Assembly (NCBI RefSeq): GCF_029590555.1
Contig: NZ_CP081002.1
Span: 988,501-1,052,500 of the forward strand
DNA: 64,000 nucleotides
Direction: 5' to 3'
DNA from: Sphingobium sp. V4
Lineage (GTDB): Bacteria; Pseudomonadota; Alphaproteobacteria; Sphingomonadales; Sphingomonadaceae
Both the position numbers and the translations under genes were made by a program. How positions within the stretch are numbered: the stretch's first letter is position 1; each line of letters opens with the position of its first letter. This document shows, one piece after another, positions 1-7,886 of this stretch. Under the pieces are notes generated by a model that had not been told where the DNA came from, made no database searches, and saw nothing but the letters and a program-made list of their open reading frames with translations.

Positions 1-113
1 CGGGAGGGCGGGCGGGTCGCTTGCCACAGGAGAGATCGCGCATCGCCGGGACGAGAACGCCGTCATGATCGGCGCCCTTGTCCGCGCGAAATTGCAGCAA
101 TTGGCATGGTCGG

Positions 114-452
114 ATGCAAGGCAGTGACGTCAACGCCCATGACGATGACCGGCGGCATGCGACGAGAATATTTGAGGCCGCAACATGGGGCTATGCCGTC
201 AAGGTAACCTGCCGGTGCCGCCGGACTTGCACCTTCGAGGCCCATGGGCTTTGGTGGCGGTTCAAGCGCAAGGGCTGGAGCGATGATTTCCGCGACGCGG
301 TGCGCTGCCTCTATTGCAGGAGCTGCACGGAGCGGACCGGCCGCAAGGTTCGACCCACGTTGATGGAAACGACGAACGAGCCGCCGCACATCCGCCTGCC
401 CCTGCCGGACGAGCGGGAATGGAAACGGGCGGTGAGCCGCAACCGGGGATAG
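114..452 (+). CDS. Hypothetical Cys-rich protein
   Basis: An open frame of about 112 residues. Two cysteine groups (TCRCRRTC and CLYCRSC) lie about 35 residues apart, in the manner of a small zinc-ribbon or treble-clef fold, and the C-terminal third is basic. I do not recognise the family and no function is claimed. The start is uncertain: an in-frame ATG at 114 is used, but 78 is also open. It lies upstream of two other short genes on the same strand, with no clear operon signal. Confidence 0.45.
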   Translation: MQGSDVNAHDDDRRHATRIFEAATWGYAVKVTCRCRRTCTFEAHGLWWRFKRKGWSDDFRDAVRCLYCRSCTERTGRKVRPTLMETTNEPPHIRLPLPDEREWKRAVSRNRG

Positions 453-527
453 CCTGTCGCCCGGTCTTGGCCGCTGAAAGCTTTGCTTTATTGCACCAGC
501 GTCGCTCCGCCGTCATAGGCCGGGCAT

Positions 528-701
528 ATGGACGAGACTATGAACGCAGTGATTTTATGGGTGATCAAGCGCGCGCCGCAATGGCTGCGGCACGATCTCG
601 ATTCCAAGGATGCCGCCGCGCGTGGACGCGCCGAGGAAACATTGGCCGCGATGATCAGTGACGCGCTTGCCAACGGAACCGGCACGGCGGAGAAGGATTG
701 A
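528..701 (+). CDS. Small conserved-type protein, 57 aa
   Basis: A 57-residue ORF starting MDETMNAVILWVIKRAP. An in-frame ATG at 540 (MNAVILW) is an equally good start. A hydrophobic N-terminal helix is followed by an Ala-rich amphipathic helix. The pattern resembles a short protein family of unknown function that I associate with sphingomonads (DUF6771-like), but this is recall, not a search. It ends 28 bp before the next gene on the same strand. Confidence 0.45.
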   Translation: MDETMNAVILWVIKRAPQWLRHDLDSKDAAARGRAEETLAAMISDALANGTGTAEKD

Positions 702-729
702 GGGCAGGCATTCATTGCGGCCCGAGAGG

Positions 730-1068
730 ATGCAAGCCGTGGAGATTGTCGTGACTGCGCTTCCTCTCGCTTTTGTCCTGATGTTGATGGGGGCCGCGAC
801 GGCTGCGGCGGTCGAGCCGCATGAGACATACCATGTCGCCTGCGCGCAGGGTCGGAGCTTCGGCCTGCGGATCGAAGGATGGCAGGCGCATGTGCAATTG
901 GCGGACAGCGAACTGGTCCTCGCACGCAAGCCTTCATCGCTAGGCCAGCATTTTCGCAGCGGGGACGCGACACTGATCCTCGACGGCGGCTTTGTGGCCT
1001 TCGTTCAGAAGAGCGACTGGGATTGGCAGGATTGCCGTATCGATCCAGCAGTCGGTTCAGAACGGTGA
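730..1068 (+). CDS. MliC-like periplasmic protein
   Basis: A 112-residue protein starting at ATG 730, where a typical signal peptide begins (hydrophobic stretch then ATAAAV). The mature part has the layout of the MliC/PliC lysozyme-inhibitor fold: an early Cys in YHVACAQG, a central glycine-rich LILDGGFVAFVQK strand pair, and a late Cys in WQDCRI that could form the usual disulfide. The likely role is a small periplasmic protein protecting peptidoglycan from C-type lysozyme, inferred from fold only. A rho-independent terminator follows at 1149-1190. The longer frame from 658 adds a basic leader that would hide the signal peptide. Confidence 0.55.
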   Translation: MQAVEIVVTALPLAFVLMLMGAATAAAVEPHETYHVACAQGRSFGLRIEGWQAHVQLADSELVLARKPSSLGQHFRSGDATLILDGGFVAFVQKSDWDWQDCRIDPAVGSER

Positions 1069-1148
1069 TAATCCATCTTGAATTGCTACGGAAAAGGCAT
1101 AGCTTTGGTTTGTCGCTCTCCCTGGGAGCGGCACCTCCCCGAACCTCG

Positions 1149-1190
1149 GCCCCGCCGTAGAGCTGTGCTCCGGCGGGGATCCTTTTATTT
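1149..1190 (+). terminator. Rho-independent terminator
   Basis: CCCCGCCG (from 1150) pairs with CGGCGGGG (1171-1178) around a 13-nt loop, followed by CCTTTTATTT. The T-rich tail is on the plus strand, so it should end transcription of the MliC-like gene. It also lies just past the end of the sigma-factor gene converging from the other side. Confidence 0.7.
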
Positions 1191-1204
1191 GACGAGGTGC
1201 GCCA

Positions 1205-1867
1205 TCACGCTGCTGCTGGTAGCGGCAGCACGGCGGGGAATTCGGCGACATGGCTGCTTCGCGCCTGGATTTTGTCGAGATAGGCAAAGATGCTGATGAC
1301 GGCTTGACCGTCATCCTCAAAATCCCGCCGCTTGGTGGTGAGGACGCCACCTTCGATAAGTGCCTCCAGAGCATCTCGAGCCCGGGCAACGCGGCTTTTG
1401 ACCGTTCCGATCGCGGTGCCCATGATCTGCGCCGCTTCCTCGTAGGAAAGGCCGCCCGCACCAACCAGGATCAGGGCTTCGCGCTGCGGATCGGTAAGCT
1501 GAGCGAGTGCGCGCATCATGTCGCGCAGTTCCACACTCATATCTTGGCCGGCGGGCGCGGCGAGCTTGCGGTCGGCCACCAAATCGTCCCATTCGCCGAT
1601 GAAGCGCTTGCGGCGCATCTGGCTGAAATAATGATTGCGCAGGATCGTGAAGGTCCAGGCCTTGAAGCTGGTGCCGGCGGTGAAGCGGGTACGGGCGGCC
1701 CAGGCTTTGAGCATCGTTTCCTGCACGAGATCATCTGCGGTATCGGGATTGCCGCACAGCCCGCGCGCGAAAGCGCGCAGATGCGGGATGGTCTTGCCGA
1801 GCTTGTCCTTGAAATCCGTGTCCGAGAGAATGGCCGCTGGTGTTTCGACGTTGCTGTGATCCGTCAC
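1205..1867 (-). CDS. ecfG: EcfG-family ECF sigma factor
   Basis: A 220-residue group 4 sigma factor. Region 2 (about residues 20-90) contains the DDLVQETMLKAW helix and FKAWTFTILRNHYF. Region 4 (about 115-175) contains LTDPQREALILVGAGGLSYEEAA and the recognition helix GTVKSRVARAR. In alphaproteobacteria EcfG drives the general stress response and is normally held by the anti-sigma factor NepR and released by PhyR. Neither nepR nor phyR is visible next to it, so this may be an accessory ecfG paralogue. An EcfG-type promoter sits 40 bp upstream of the ATG, suggesting autoregulation. The tail after region 4 is about 40 residues and Ala-rich. Confidence 0.85.
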   Translation of the reverse strand: MTDHSNVETPAAILSDTDFKDKLGKTIPHLRAFARGLCGNPDTADDLVQETMLKAWAARTRFTAGTSFKAWTFTILRNHYFSQMRRKRFIGEWDDLVADRKLAAPAGQDMSVELRDMMRALAQLTDPQREALILVGAGGLSYEEAAQIMGTAIGTVKSRVARARDALEALIEGGVLTTKRRDFEDDGQAVISIFAYLDKIQARSSHVAEFPAVLPLPAAA

Positions 1868-1906
1868 GCTGCTCTCTCCGCCTTGCTTATCGTTAACGGG
1901 GATACG

Positions 1907-1931
1907 AACATTTCGGCTCGGTATCGGTTCC
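1907..1931 (-). promoter_or_regulatory. EcfG-type promoter for ecfG
   Basis: On the minus strand GGAAC (1931-1927) is followed by 17 bases and then GTT (1909-1907). This matches the GGAAC-N16/17-GTT pattern known for EcfG-dependent promoters. It lies between the upstream terminator and the ecfG start codon. Confidence 0.7.
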
Positions 1932-1954
1932 TTCGTAGTCGCCGCCAGAACGAG

Positions 1955-1990
1955 AAGACCCCGTCAGCAGGGGCGCTGGCGGGGTCCTTT
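1955..1990 (-). terminator. Strong hairpin terminator
   Basis: GACCCCGTCAGC (1957-1968) pairs with GCTGGCGGGGTC (1975-1986) over 12 bp, including one G-T pair, around a 6-nt loop. It lies downstream of the small membrane-protein gene on the minus strand and upstream of the ecfG promoter. Pyrimidine tracts flank both sides, so it may work in both directions. Confidence 0.6.
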
Positions 1991-2049
1991 TCTCATCAAG
2001 CCGCACTGCGGGGGGATGAGCGCGACCCGATAAGATGATTAACGCAGCA

Positions 2050-2244
2050 TCAGGCCGTCGGGTCCGACCGGACACACTTCGCCAGGGCCAATACGCCGCC
2101 GCCAATGGCGGCGAGCAAGCCGAGCTTGGCGACGGTCTTGATGGCGCCCGAGGCGACATAGCCGAGGATCGCGCCCTTGATGCCGCTGTCGCCATCCTTG
2201 CGGTCGATCGCTGCGCCAATGACGGGGCCGATGATATGCTTCAT
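2050..2244 (-). CDS. Small glycine-rich membrane protein
   Basis: A 64-residue protein starting MKHIIGPVIGAAIDRKDG, with a Gly-Ala-rich hydrophobic segment near residues 28-54 (VASGAIKTVAKLGLLAAIGG). The Gly zipper-like spacing recalls small inner-membrane stress peptides, but no family is assigned. It lies just upstream of the EcfG-controlled ecfG gene on the same strand, so a link to the stress response is possible but untested. A strong hairpin follows its stop. Confidence 0.55.
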   Translation of the reverse strand: MKHIIGPVIGAAIDRKDGDSGIKGAILGYVASGAIKTVAKLGLLAAIGGGVLALAKCVRSDPTA

Positions 2245-2334
2245 GGGAAATGCGCTCCTGGTGACGAATGGGAACGGGGCTCCAAGCCCCAGGCTGACGG
2301 TCGGAAAACGCGCATCGTGCGGAATGGATGCGGC

Positions 2335-2880
2335 TCAGCTGTCGGCTCTCCACCGAGCCAACGCGCTGTCATATTTTTGGCGGGCAGCATCAATCGCTGC
2401 CTCGAGTCTGGTCCGTTCCTTTTTTTCCGCAGCCCGCAAGCGCCTGATCTCCTCTCTCAGCCTGACGCGCCGCTCTTCCAGTTCCGCGACCTTCGCATCG
2501 AGGGCCTGTTGGTGCGCCTCGAGCTTCTGTTCGGCCGTGTCGAGCGCCGCTCGGCTGGGCCGCGGGCGGGGTTTTGCCGGGCGACGCGGTGACGCCGGTT
2601 CGGGGTTTGGCTTTTTCCTGTTGCGGCTCGCGGGCGGTTTCGATTGCGCGAGCGATGCCAGATGCTGCTCCGGGCTGCCACGCGGAAGTTTGATCACTGC
2701 ACCGGGCTCGGCGAGCGGCGCCTTCATGAGCTTGGCATCGGTAACCTGTTCCGCGACGCCCCGCGCGAAGAGGTTGCTGTCGGCACCCCAGGCCTCCAGC
2801 GCCTTCTTCTGGCTGGGCGCGGCAACATAGGCGTCATGGAAGCCGATCGGCGTGCGGAATACCTTGAGTTTTGCTACCAT
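2335..2880 (-). CDS. Coiled-coil hypothetical protein
   Basis: A 181-residue protein. The N-terminal half (residues 1-75) is a compact domain beginning MVAKLKVFRTPIGFHDAYVAAPSQ. A Pro/Arg/Lys linker follows (about 80-105), then a long charged coiled coil (about 108-178). The layout resembles TolA-like or cell-envelope helper proteins, but there is no membrane segment, and the basic linker would also suit a nucleic-acid partner. It is divergent from dnaE2; the shared 150-bp gap holds the LexA box, so SOS control of both genes is possible. The start at 2880 is chosen because the frame upstream antisenses dnaE2. Confidence 0.6.
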   Translation of the reverse strand: MVAKLKVFRTPIGFHDAYVAAPSQKKALEAWGADSNLFARGVAEQVTDAKLMKAPLAEPGAVIKLPRGSPEQHLASLAQSKPPASRNRKKPNPEPASPRRPAKPRPRPSRAALDTAEQKLEAHQQALDAKVAELEERRVRLREEIRRLRAAEKKERTRLEAAIDAARQKYDSALARWRADS

Positions 2881-2961
2881 CCCTATCTTTCCCGACCTAC
2901 GATTGCTGGCTGGATCGATGCCAACTGAACGCACTTCTTCTGTCATCGGCTGCAACCGCGA

Positions 2962-2994
2962 TTGACTCTCGATGCGACGGAACAAATAGTGAAC
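2962..2994 (+). promoter_or_regulatory. SOS promoter with LexA box
   Basis: TTGACT (2962-2967), 17 bases, then AATAGT (2985-2990) form a plausible -35/-10 pair ahead of dnaE2. Overlapping the -10 is GAAC-N7-GAAC (2980-2994), the reverse complement of the GTTC-N7-GTTC LexA site known from alphaproteobacteria. LexA bound here would block RNA polymerase. Confidence 0.75.
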
Positions 2995-3030
2995 ATATGC
3001 GCTATGATGTGAGAATCGGCAGGTGCCGCC

Positions 3031-6000
3031 ATGCGATACGCTGAACTCCAATGCGCCTCGCATTTCTCCTTCCTGCGCGGGGCATCGAGCTGCGAGGAAC
3101 TGTTTTCCCAAGCGGAGGCTTGCGGCCTCGACGCGCTCGCCATTACGGATCGCAACAGCCTGGCCGGGATCGTCCGCGCCCATGAGGCGGCGAAGGTCAC
3201 CGGCGTTCGGTTGATCGTCGGCTGCCGGCTGGATCTTAGCGACGGCCAGTCGCTGCTGGTCTATCCTATCGACCGCTCGGGCTATGCCCATCTCTGCCGC
3301 TTGCTCAGCCGCGGCAAGAAGCGGGGCGGGAAGGGCAAATGCATCATCGGCTGGGACGATGTCGCGGAATTTGCCGAAGGGCTGCTCGCCATATTGCTTC
3401 CGGGGGAGGTAGAGGAAGCGCAGGCTGTGATCGGGCACTTCGCGGAAATCTTCGCCGGAAGGGATTATCTGGCGCTGACCTTGCGCCGGCGGCCCGGCGA
3501 TCAGCTACGCCTGCACAACCTCTCCAATCTTGCCGCGCGCCATGACGTACCGACCGTGATCACCGGCAACATACTCTATCACCATCCGCATCGCCGGGTG
3601 CTGCAGGAGGTGATGACCTGCACCCGACATCGCTGCACCATCGATGAGCTGGGTGCCCGGCGCGAGCTTTATGCTGACCGCTATCTGATGCCGGCTGCGG
3701 AGATGCACCGGCTCTATGGCCGTTATCCCCAGGCTCTGGCGCGGACGCTGGAAATCGCCGAGCGCTGCCGCTTCTCGCTCGACGAACTCAAATATCAATA
3801 TCCCGACGAAGCCAGCGTACCCGGTCAGACGCCCCAGGCGGCGCTGGAGCAGATGAGCTGGGAAGCAGCGGAGGCGCGCTATCCCGAGGGCGTGCCCGAC
3901 AAGGTCGCGCGCCTGCTGCGCCATGAGTTGGGGCTGATCGCCGAGCTGGGCTATGCGCCCTATTTCCTGACGGTGAATTCCATCGTCCGCTTCGCTCGTA
4001 GCCGGGATATTCTCTGCCAGGGCCGGGGATCGGCCGCCAACAGCGCGGTCTGCTATGTCTTGGGCATCACCTCCATCGACCCCGAGCGCTCCGATCTGTT
4101 GTTCGAGCGGTTCGTCAGTCAGGAGCGCAAGGAGCCGCCGGACATCGACGTCGATTTCGAGCATGAGCGGCGCGAGATCGTTATGCAGTGGGTGTTCGAC
4201 ACTTATGATCGCAACCATAGCGCGCTCTGCTCCACCGTCATTCGCTATCGCGCGAAAGGCGCGATCAAGGATGTCGGCAAAGCGCTGGGTTTGTCGGAGG
4301 ATTTGATTAAAGCACTGTCCTCTCAGGTCTGGGGCTGGAGCGAAGAGGGTGTGCAGGAGCGCCATGCCGAGGAACTCAACCTCAATCTCTCCGACCGGCG
4401 GCTGCGGCTGGCGCTCGATCTCGCCCGCGAGCTGATCGGAACGCCCCGCCATTTGTCACAGCATCCCGGTGGGTTCGTGCTGACCCATGACCGGCTCGAC
4501 GAGCTGGTGCCGATCGAGCCGGCCGCCATGGCGGACCGACAGGTGATCGAATGGGACAAGGATGACATTGACGCGCTCAAGTTCATGAAGGTCGATTGCC
4601 TGGCGCTGGGCATGCTGACGGCAATGAAGCGCGGGTTCGATTTCCTGGAGCAGCATAAGGGCATCTGCATGGACCTGTCCTCTATCCCGCCCGAAGATCC
4701 GCGCACCTATGCCATGATCCGCGCCGCCGACACGCTTGGCGCCTTCCAGATCGAGAGCCGGGCGCAGATGGCGATGCTCCCGCATATCAAGCCGCGCACC
4801 TTCTATGATCTGGTGATCGAGGTTGCGATCGTGCGGCCAGGGCCGATCCAGGGCGACATGGTCCATCCCTATCTGCGCCGCCGGGCGGGCAAGGAGAAGG
4901 TCGAATATCCCAAGCCCGAACTGGAAAAGGTGCTGGGAAAAACGCTGGGCGTGCCACTGTTCCAGGAACAGGCGATGCGAGTGGCGATCGAATGCGCCGG
5001 GTTCAACGCGTCGGAAGCCGATCAGTTGCGGCGCGCCATGGCGACGTTCAAATTCACGGGCGGCGTGTCTAAGTTCAAGGAAAAGCTGGTCAGCGGCATG
5101 GTCGAGCGTGGCTACACCGCCGAATTTGCCGAAAAGACCTTCGGGCAGCTGGAGGGATTTGGCAGCTACGGCTTCCCGGAAAGCCACGCGGCATCATTCG
5201 CGCTGATCGCCTATGCGTCCTGCTGGCTCAAATGCTGGCATCCCGAAATCTTCTGCGCCAGCCTGCTCAACGCCCAGCCCATGGGTTTTTACGCGCCGGC
5301 GCAGATCGTGGCTGACGCTCGGGCGCATCGGGTCGAGGTTCGGCCGGTCTGTATCAACGCCTCGCGCTGGGATTGTACGCTGGAGCCAATCAATGGTGAC
5401 CGTTTTGCCGTGCGGTTGGGGATGCGGATGGTGAAGGGGCTGAAAGAGGCAGACGCGGCCCGCATCATCGCGGCGCGGGCGGATGAGCTTTTTGTCAGCG
5501 TGGAGGAATTATGGCGTCGGGCCGGGGTAGGGGCTGGCGGCCTCAGCCGGTTGGCCGAGGCTGACGCCTTTCGCGCATCGCTGCGGCTCGCGCGGCGGGA
5601 GGCGCTTTGGGCGATTAAGGCGTTGCGCGATGAGCAGTTACCGCTGTTTGCGGCGGCGGACGCGCGGGAGAATGGGTTCGTCCAGGAGATTGTCGAGCAG
5701 CCGGTCGCACTACGGCCGATGAGCGAGGGCAGGGAGGTGGTCGAAGATTATGGCCATATGGGGCTCACCCTCCGCCAGCATCCGGTGTCGTTCCTGCGCG
5801 AGGAATTGCTACGACAGAAGATGATGCCGTGCAGCGCGCTCGAGACGGCCAGGGACGGGCGCTACATCTGGCTGGCCGGGCTGGTGCTGGTGCGGCAGCG
5901 GCCGGGGTCGGCCAAGGGGGTCATGTTCATCACCATCGAGGACGAGAGCGGGATCGCTAATCTCATCATCTGGCCGCGCATGTTCGAGCAGAACCGGCGG

Positions 6001-6285
6001 ATCGTCATGGGTGCGCAGATGCTGGGGCTTTACGGGCAGGTGCAGCGCGAGGGCGAGGTGGTGCATGTGATCGCTAAAGAGCTCATCGACCTGTCGCCGT
6101 TGCTAGGTTCGCTGAGACAGCGTGGTGAGACGTTCCCGCTCCCTCGTGGCCGTGGAGATGGCGCGAAAAGTGGCGGTGGACAAGATTTACGCAGCATGCC
6201 TTCAGGTCGTGATATATTGATACCCGACCTGCACATCGATCTTGTGAAGGAAAGTGAATTGATAAAAAGTCATGACTTTCATTGA
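3031..6285 (+). CDS. dnaE2: Error-prone DNA polymerase III alpha, DnaE2
   Basis: A 1084-residue C-family polymerase of DnaE2 length. Domains in order: PHP domain (about 1-200, from [15 protein letters not shown]), polymerase core with catalytic aspartates in PDIDVDFE (about 370-376), finger and helix-hairpin-helix region, and a C-terminal OB-fold ([15 protein letters not shown]). DnaE2 performs damage-induced mutagenic synthesis together with ImuA and ImuB. Those partners usually sit in the same operon but are absent here; the gene is alone behind its own LexA-controlled promoter. The final 60 residues are low-complexity and end in a basic/His tail, a common DnaE2 ending. Confidence 0.95.
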   Translation: MRYAELQCASHFSFLRGASSCEELFSQAEACGLDALAITDRNSLAGIVRAHEAAKVTGVRLIVGCRLDLSDGQSLLVYPIDRSGYAHLCRLLSRGKKRGGKGKCIIGWDDVAEFAEGLLAILLPGEVEEAQAVIGHFAEIFAGRDYLALTLRRRPGDQLRLHNLSNLAARHDVPTVITGNILYHHPHRRVLQEVMTCTRHRCTIDELGARRELYADRYLMPAAEMHRLYGRYPQALARTLEIAERCRFSLDELKYQYPDEASVPGQTPQAALEQMSWEAAEARYPEGVPDKVARLLRHELGLIAELGYAPYFLTVNSIVRFARSRDILCQGRGSAANSAVCYVLGITSIDPERSDLLFERFVSQERKEPPDIDVDFEHERREIVMQWVFDTYDRNHSALCSTVIRYRAKGAIKDVGKALGLSEDLIKALSSQVWGWSEEGVQERHAEELNLNLSDRRLRLALDLARELIGTPRHLSQHPGGFVLTHDRLDELVPIEPAAMADRQVIEWDKDDIDALKFMKVDCLALGMLTAMKRGFDFLEQHKGICMDLSSIPPEDPRTYAMIRAADTLGAFQIESRAQMAMLPHIKPRTFYDLVIEVAIVRPGPIQGDMVHPYLRRRAGKEKVEYPKPELEKVLGKTLGVPLFQEQAMRVAIECAGFNASEADQLRRAMATFKFTGGVSKFKEKLVSGMVERGYTAEFAEKTFGQLEGFGSYGFPESHAASFALIAYASCWLKCWHPEIFCASLLNAQPMGFYAPAQIVADARAHRVEVRPVCINASRWDCTLEPINGDRFAVRLGMRMVKGLKEADAARIIAARADELFVSVEELWRRAGVGAGGLSRLAEADAFRASLRLARREALWAIKALRDEQLPLFAAADARENGFVQEIVEQPVALRPMSEGREVVEDYGHMGLTLRQHPVSFLREELLRQKMMPCSALETARDGRYIWLAGLVLVRQRPGSAKGVMFITIEDESGIANLIIWPRMFEQNRRIVMGAQMLGLYGQVQREGEVVHVIAKELIDLSPLLGSLRQRGETFPLPRGRGDGAKSGGGQDLRSMPSGRDILIPDLHIDLVKESELIKSHDFH

Positions 6286-6648
6286 ACGTTGTTTCTCAAT
6301 TAATCCGATCGATACAAATACGGTTATGCACTGTATTCCGTGAAAAAATCAATCAAGTTTTAGCGAAATATTGTGTTTCACTATTGATAATGTGGTCTTT
6401 TCGATAGTGAAAACGGGGTTTTCGTCGCTAAATTCCCGGCTATGAGCATGAAATCAGCCCTGCGAACGTCGGCGCAGGCACAGCGCTTTTCTGCGCCAAA
6501 AGCCCGCGGTCTCCGGCGAGATCGTGACCGTCCTCGCGCCTGGCGAGGCTAAGCTTCCTCGCAGGCGCTCCGCGGTGGAGGCGGCGCTCACTATCCCGAA
6601 CTGGAAGATGGTCGAGGGCGGGCGCGATCGCGCCCTCCGGCAAATTGT
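6286..6648. other. AT-rich intergenic block with dyad
   Basis: About 150 bp after dnaE2 (6286-6440) is strikingly AT-rich compared with its neighbours. It holds a 9-bp perfect inverted repeat, TTTCACTAT (6376-6384) and ATAGTGAAA (6404-6412). From 6441 the base composition returns to GC-rich and a 16-bp palindrome GGGCGCGATCGCGCCC occurs near 6620. No convincing gene is seen; a short frame from ATG 6442 encodes a basic 36-residue peptide of doubtful status. Confidence 0.5.
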
Positions 6649-7761
6649 TCATATGTTTGCGGACAAGGCATGAATGGGCAACAGCGCCGCGCCAAAGGTG
6701 ATCGGCGAACCTTGAAGACTGGATATCTGCACAGGGGGCCTACGGTGATGGACCGTCGTCACCAGGTCGGCATCATGCAGGCGGCTTGCCAGTCCCTGAA
6801 GAATGGCGGGCGGCAGGGTACCGGCCAGGACGATTGCCCCCGGATCAAGCCAGGCGAATGCCGTGTTGCATATCGCTTCCAGTTGCGTCGAGGCGCGGTC
6901 CAGCCAGCTTTCAATCGTGCGGATCTGGTTCGGAGCGCTGAAATCGATGTCGGTGACCGACGACAGGTTGCACCCGGCGCTACGGAGCATCGCCAGCAGA
7001 TCCAGGGGACTGGGGCGCGGCAAATGTCCCGGAAACAGGCAGCCGATCTCGCCCGCCACGCCATATTGACCGCGCACCAGCCGGCCATCGACAATGACGC
7101 CGGCACCAATGCCAAAGCCCAGCAGCAGCACGACGATTGTGTCGAAATCCCGAAGCAGGCCGCCCAGATAATATTCGGCGATCGCCGCTGCATTGGCATC
7201 ATTCTCGATCCATAGCGGCCAGCCCATTTCGGCGGACAAAATGTCGCGCAGCGGCGCGTCCCGCCAGTTGGGCAGAACGTCCACGACGCTCCATCGATCG
7301 CCGGCCGGCGACAGGGATGGCCCCGGCACCGCGACCCCCAGACCCAGCATGCGGCGGCCCAGCAGGCCATGTCGGTCAACCAGGTCATGCGTCACGCGCC
7401 GGACGCAGCGCGCAAAGCCCTGGGGATCGATCGGCGCGGCAGCCTCATGATGGGTGGCGATGGTGGTGCCGGCAAAATCGATGAGGGCGATATCGATGAA
7501 TCCCCTGTGCGCCGTCGCACCGACCGCATAGCCGCCATGCCCCGCCAGGCGCAGTGGAATCGCTGGACGCCCCCGACCCTGTGCCTCCGCGCCCGGAACT
7601 TCCTCCACCAGATTGAGGCCGATCAGGTCGCGCGACAGGCGGGTGAGCGCGGTACCGCTTATCTCCAGCGCGGAGGCCAGCGCAGAGCGGGACAGTGGCC
7701 CGGCCTTACGCAGCATCTGGAGAATGCGCCGCTGGTCCTTGTCCAAAGTGGGAAACTGCAT
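6649..7761 (-). CDS. ROK family transcriptional regulator
   Basis: A 370-residue NagC/XylR-type regulator. An N-terminal winged helix-turn-helix (about 10-65, LSRSALASALEISGTALTRL) is followed by a ROK sugar-kinase-like domain with the ENDANAAAIAEYYLG signature near residue 190. The usual ROK zinc motif (CxCGxxGCxE) is not present; the matching place reads EIGCLFPGHL, so sugar sensing may differ from NagC or Mlc. It is divergent from a TonB receptor operon, and a TTATT-N8-AATAA dyad in the gap is a good candidate for its operator. Confidence 0.85.
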   Translation of the reverse strand: MQFPTLDKDQRRILQMLRKAGPLSRSALASALEISGTALTRLSRDLIGLNLVEEVPGAEAQGRGRPAIPLRLAGHGGYAVGATAHRGFIDIALIDFAGTTIATHHEAAAPIDPQGFARCVRRVTHDLVDRHGLLGRRMLGLGVAVPGPSLSPAGDRWSVVDVLPNWRDAPLRDILSAEMGWPLWIENDANAAAIAEYYLGGLLRDFDTIVVLLLGFGIGAGVIVDGRLVRGQYGVAGEIGCLFPGHLPRPSPLDLLAMLRSAGCNLSSVTDIDFSAPNQIRTIESWLDRASTQLEAICNTAFAWLDPGAIVLAGTLPPAILQGLASRLHDADLVTTVHHRRPPVQISSLQGSPITFGAALLPIHALSANI

Positions 7762-7810
7762 GATCGATCCCGCAAACCGTGAAAAGCGACGACCGGTTAT
7801 GGCGATTTAT

Positions 7811-7828
7811 TTATTTTCACAACAATAA
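7811..7828. promoter_or_regulatory. Candidate ROK operator
   Basis: TTATT (7811-7815) and AATAA (7824-7828) form a perfect dyad with an 8-bp spacer in an AT-rich stretch between the divergent ROK and TonB receptor genes. E. coli NagC and Mlc bind sites of the TTATTT...AAATAA type, so this is the most likely operator for the adjacent regulator. Confidence 0.5.
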
Positions 7829-7886
7829 TTAAAAATGTCATATCGCACGGCCAGAGGCGCCCCGACCAATTCAGAGGGGACGCATC

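Noticed and set aside
6442..6552. Short plus-strand peptide frame after the AT-rich block
   Set aside because: Highly basic, no family features and no good ribosome-binding site; left as part of the intergenic region.
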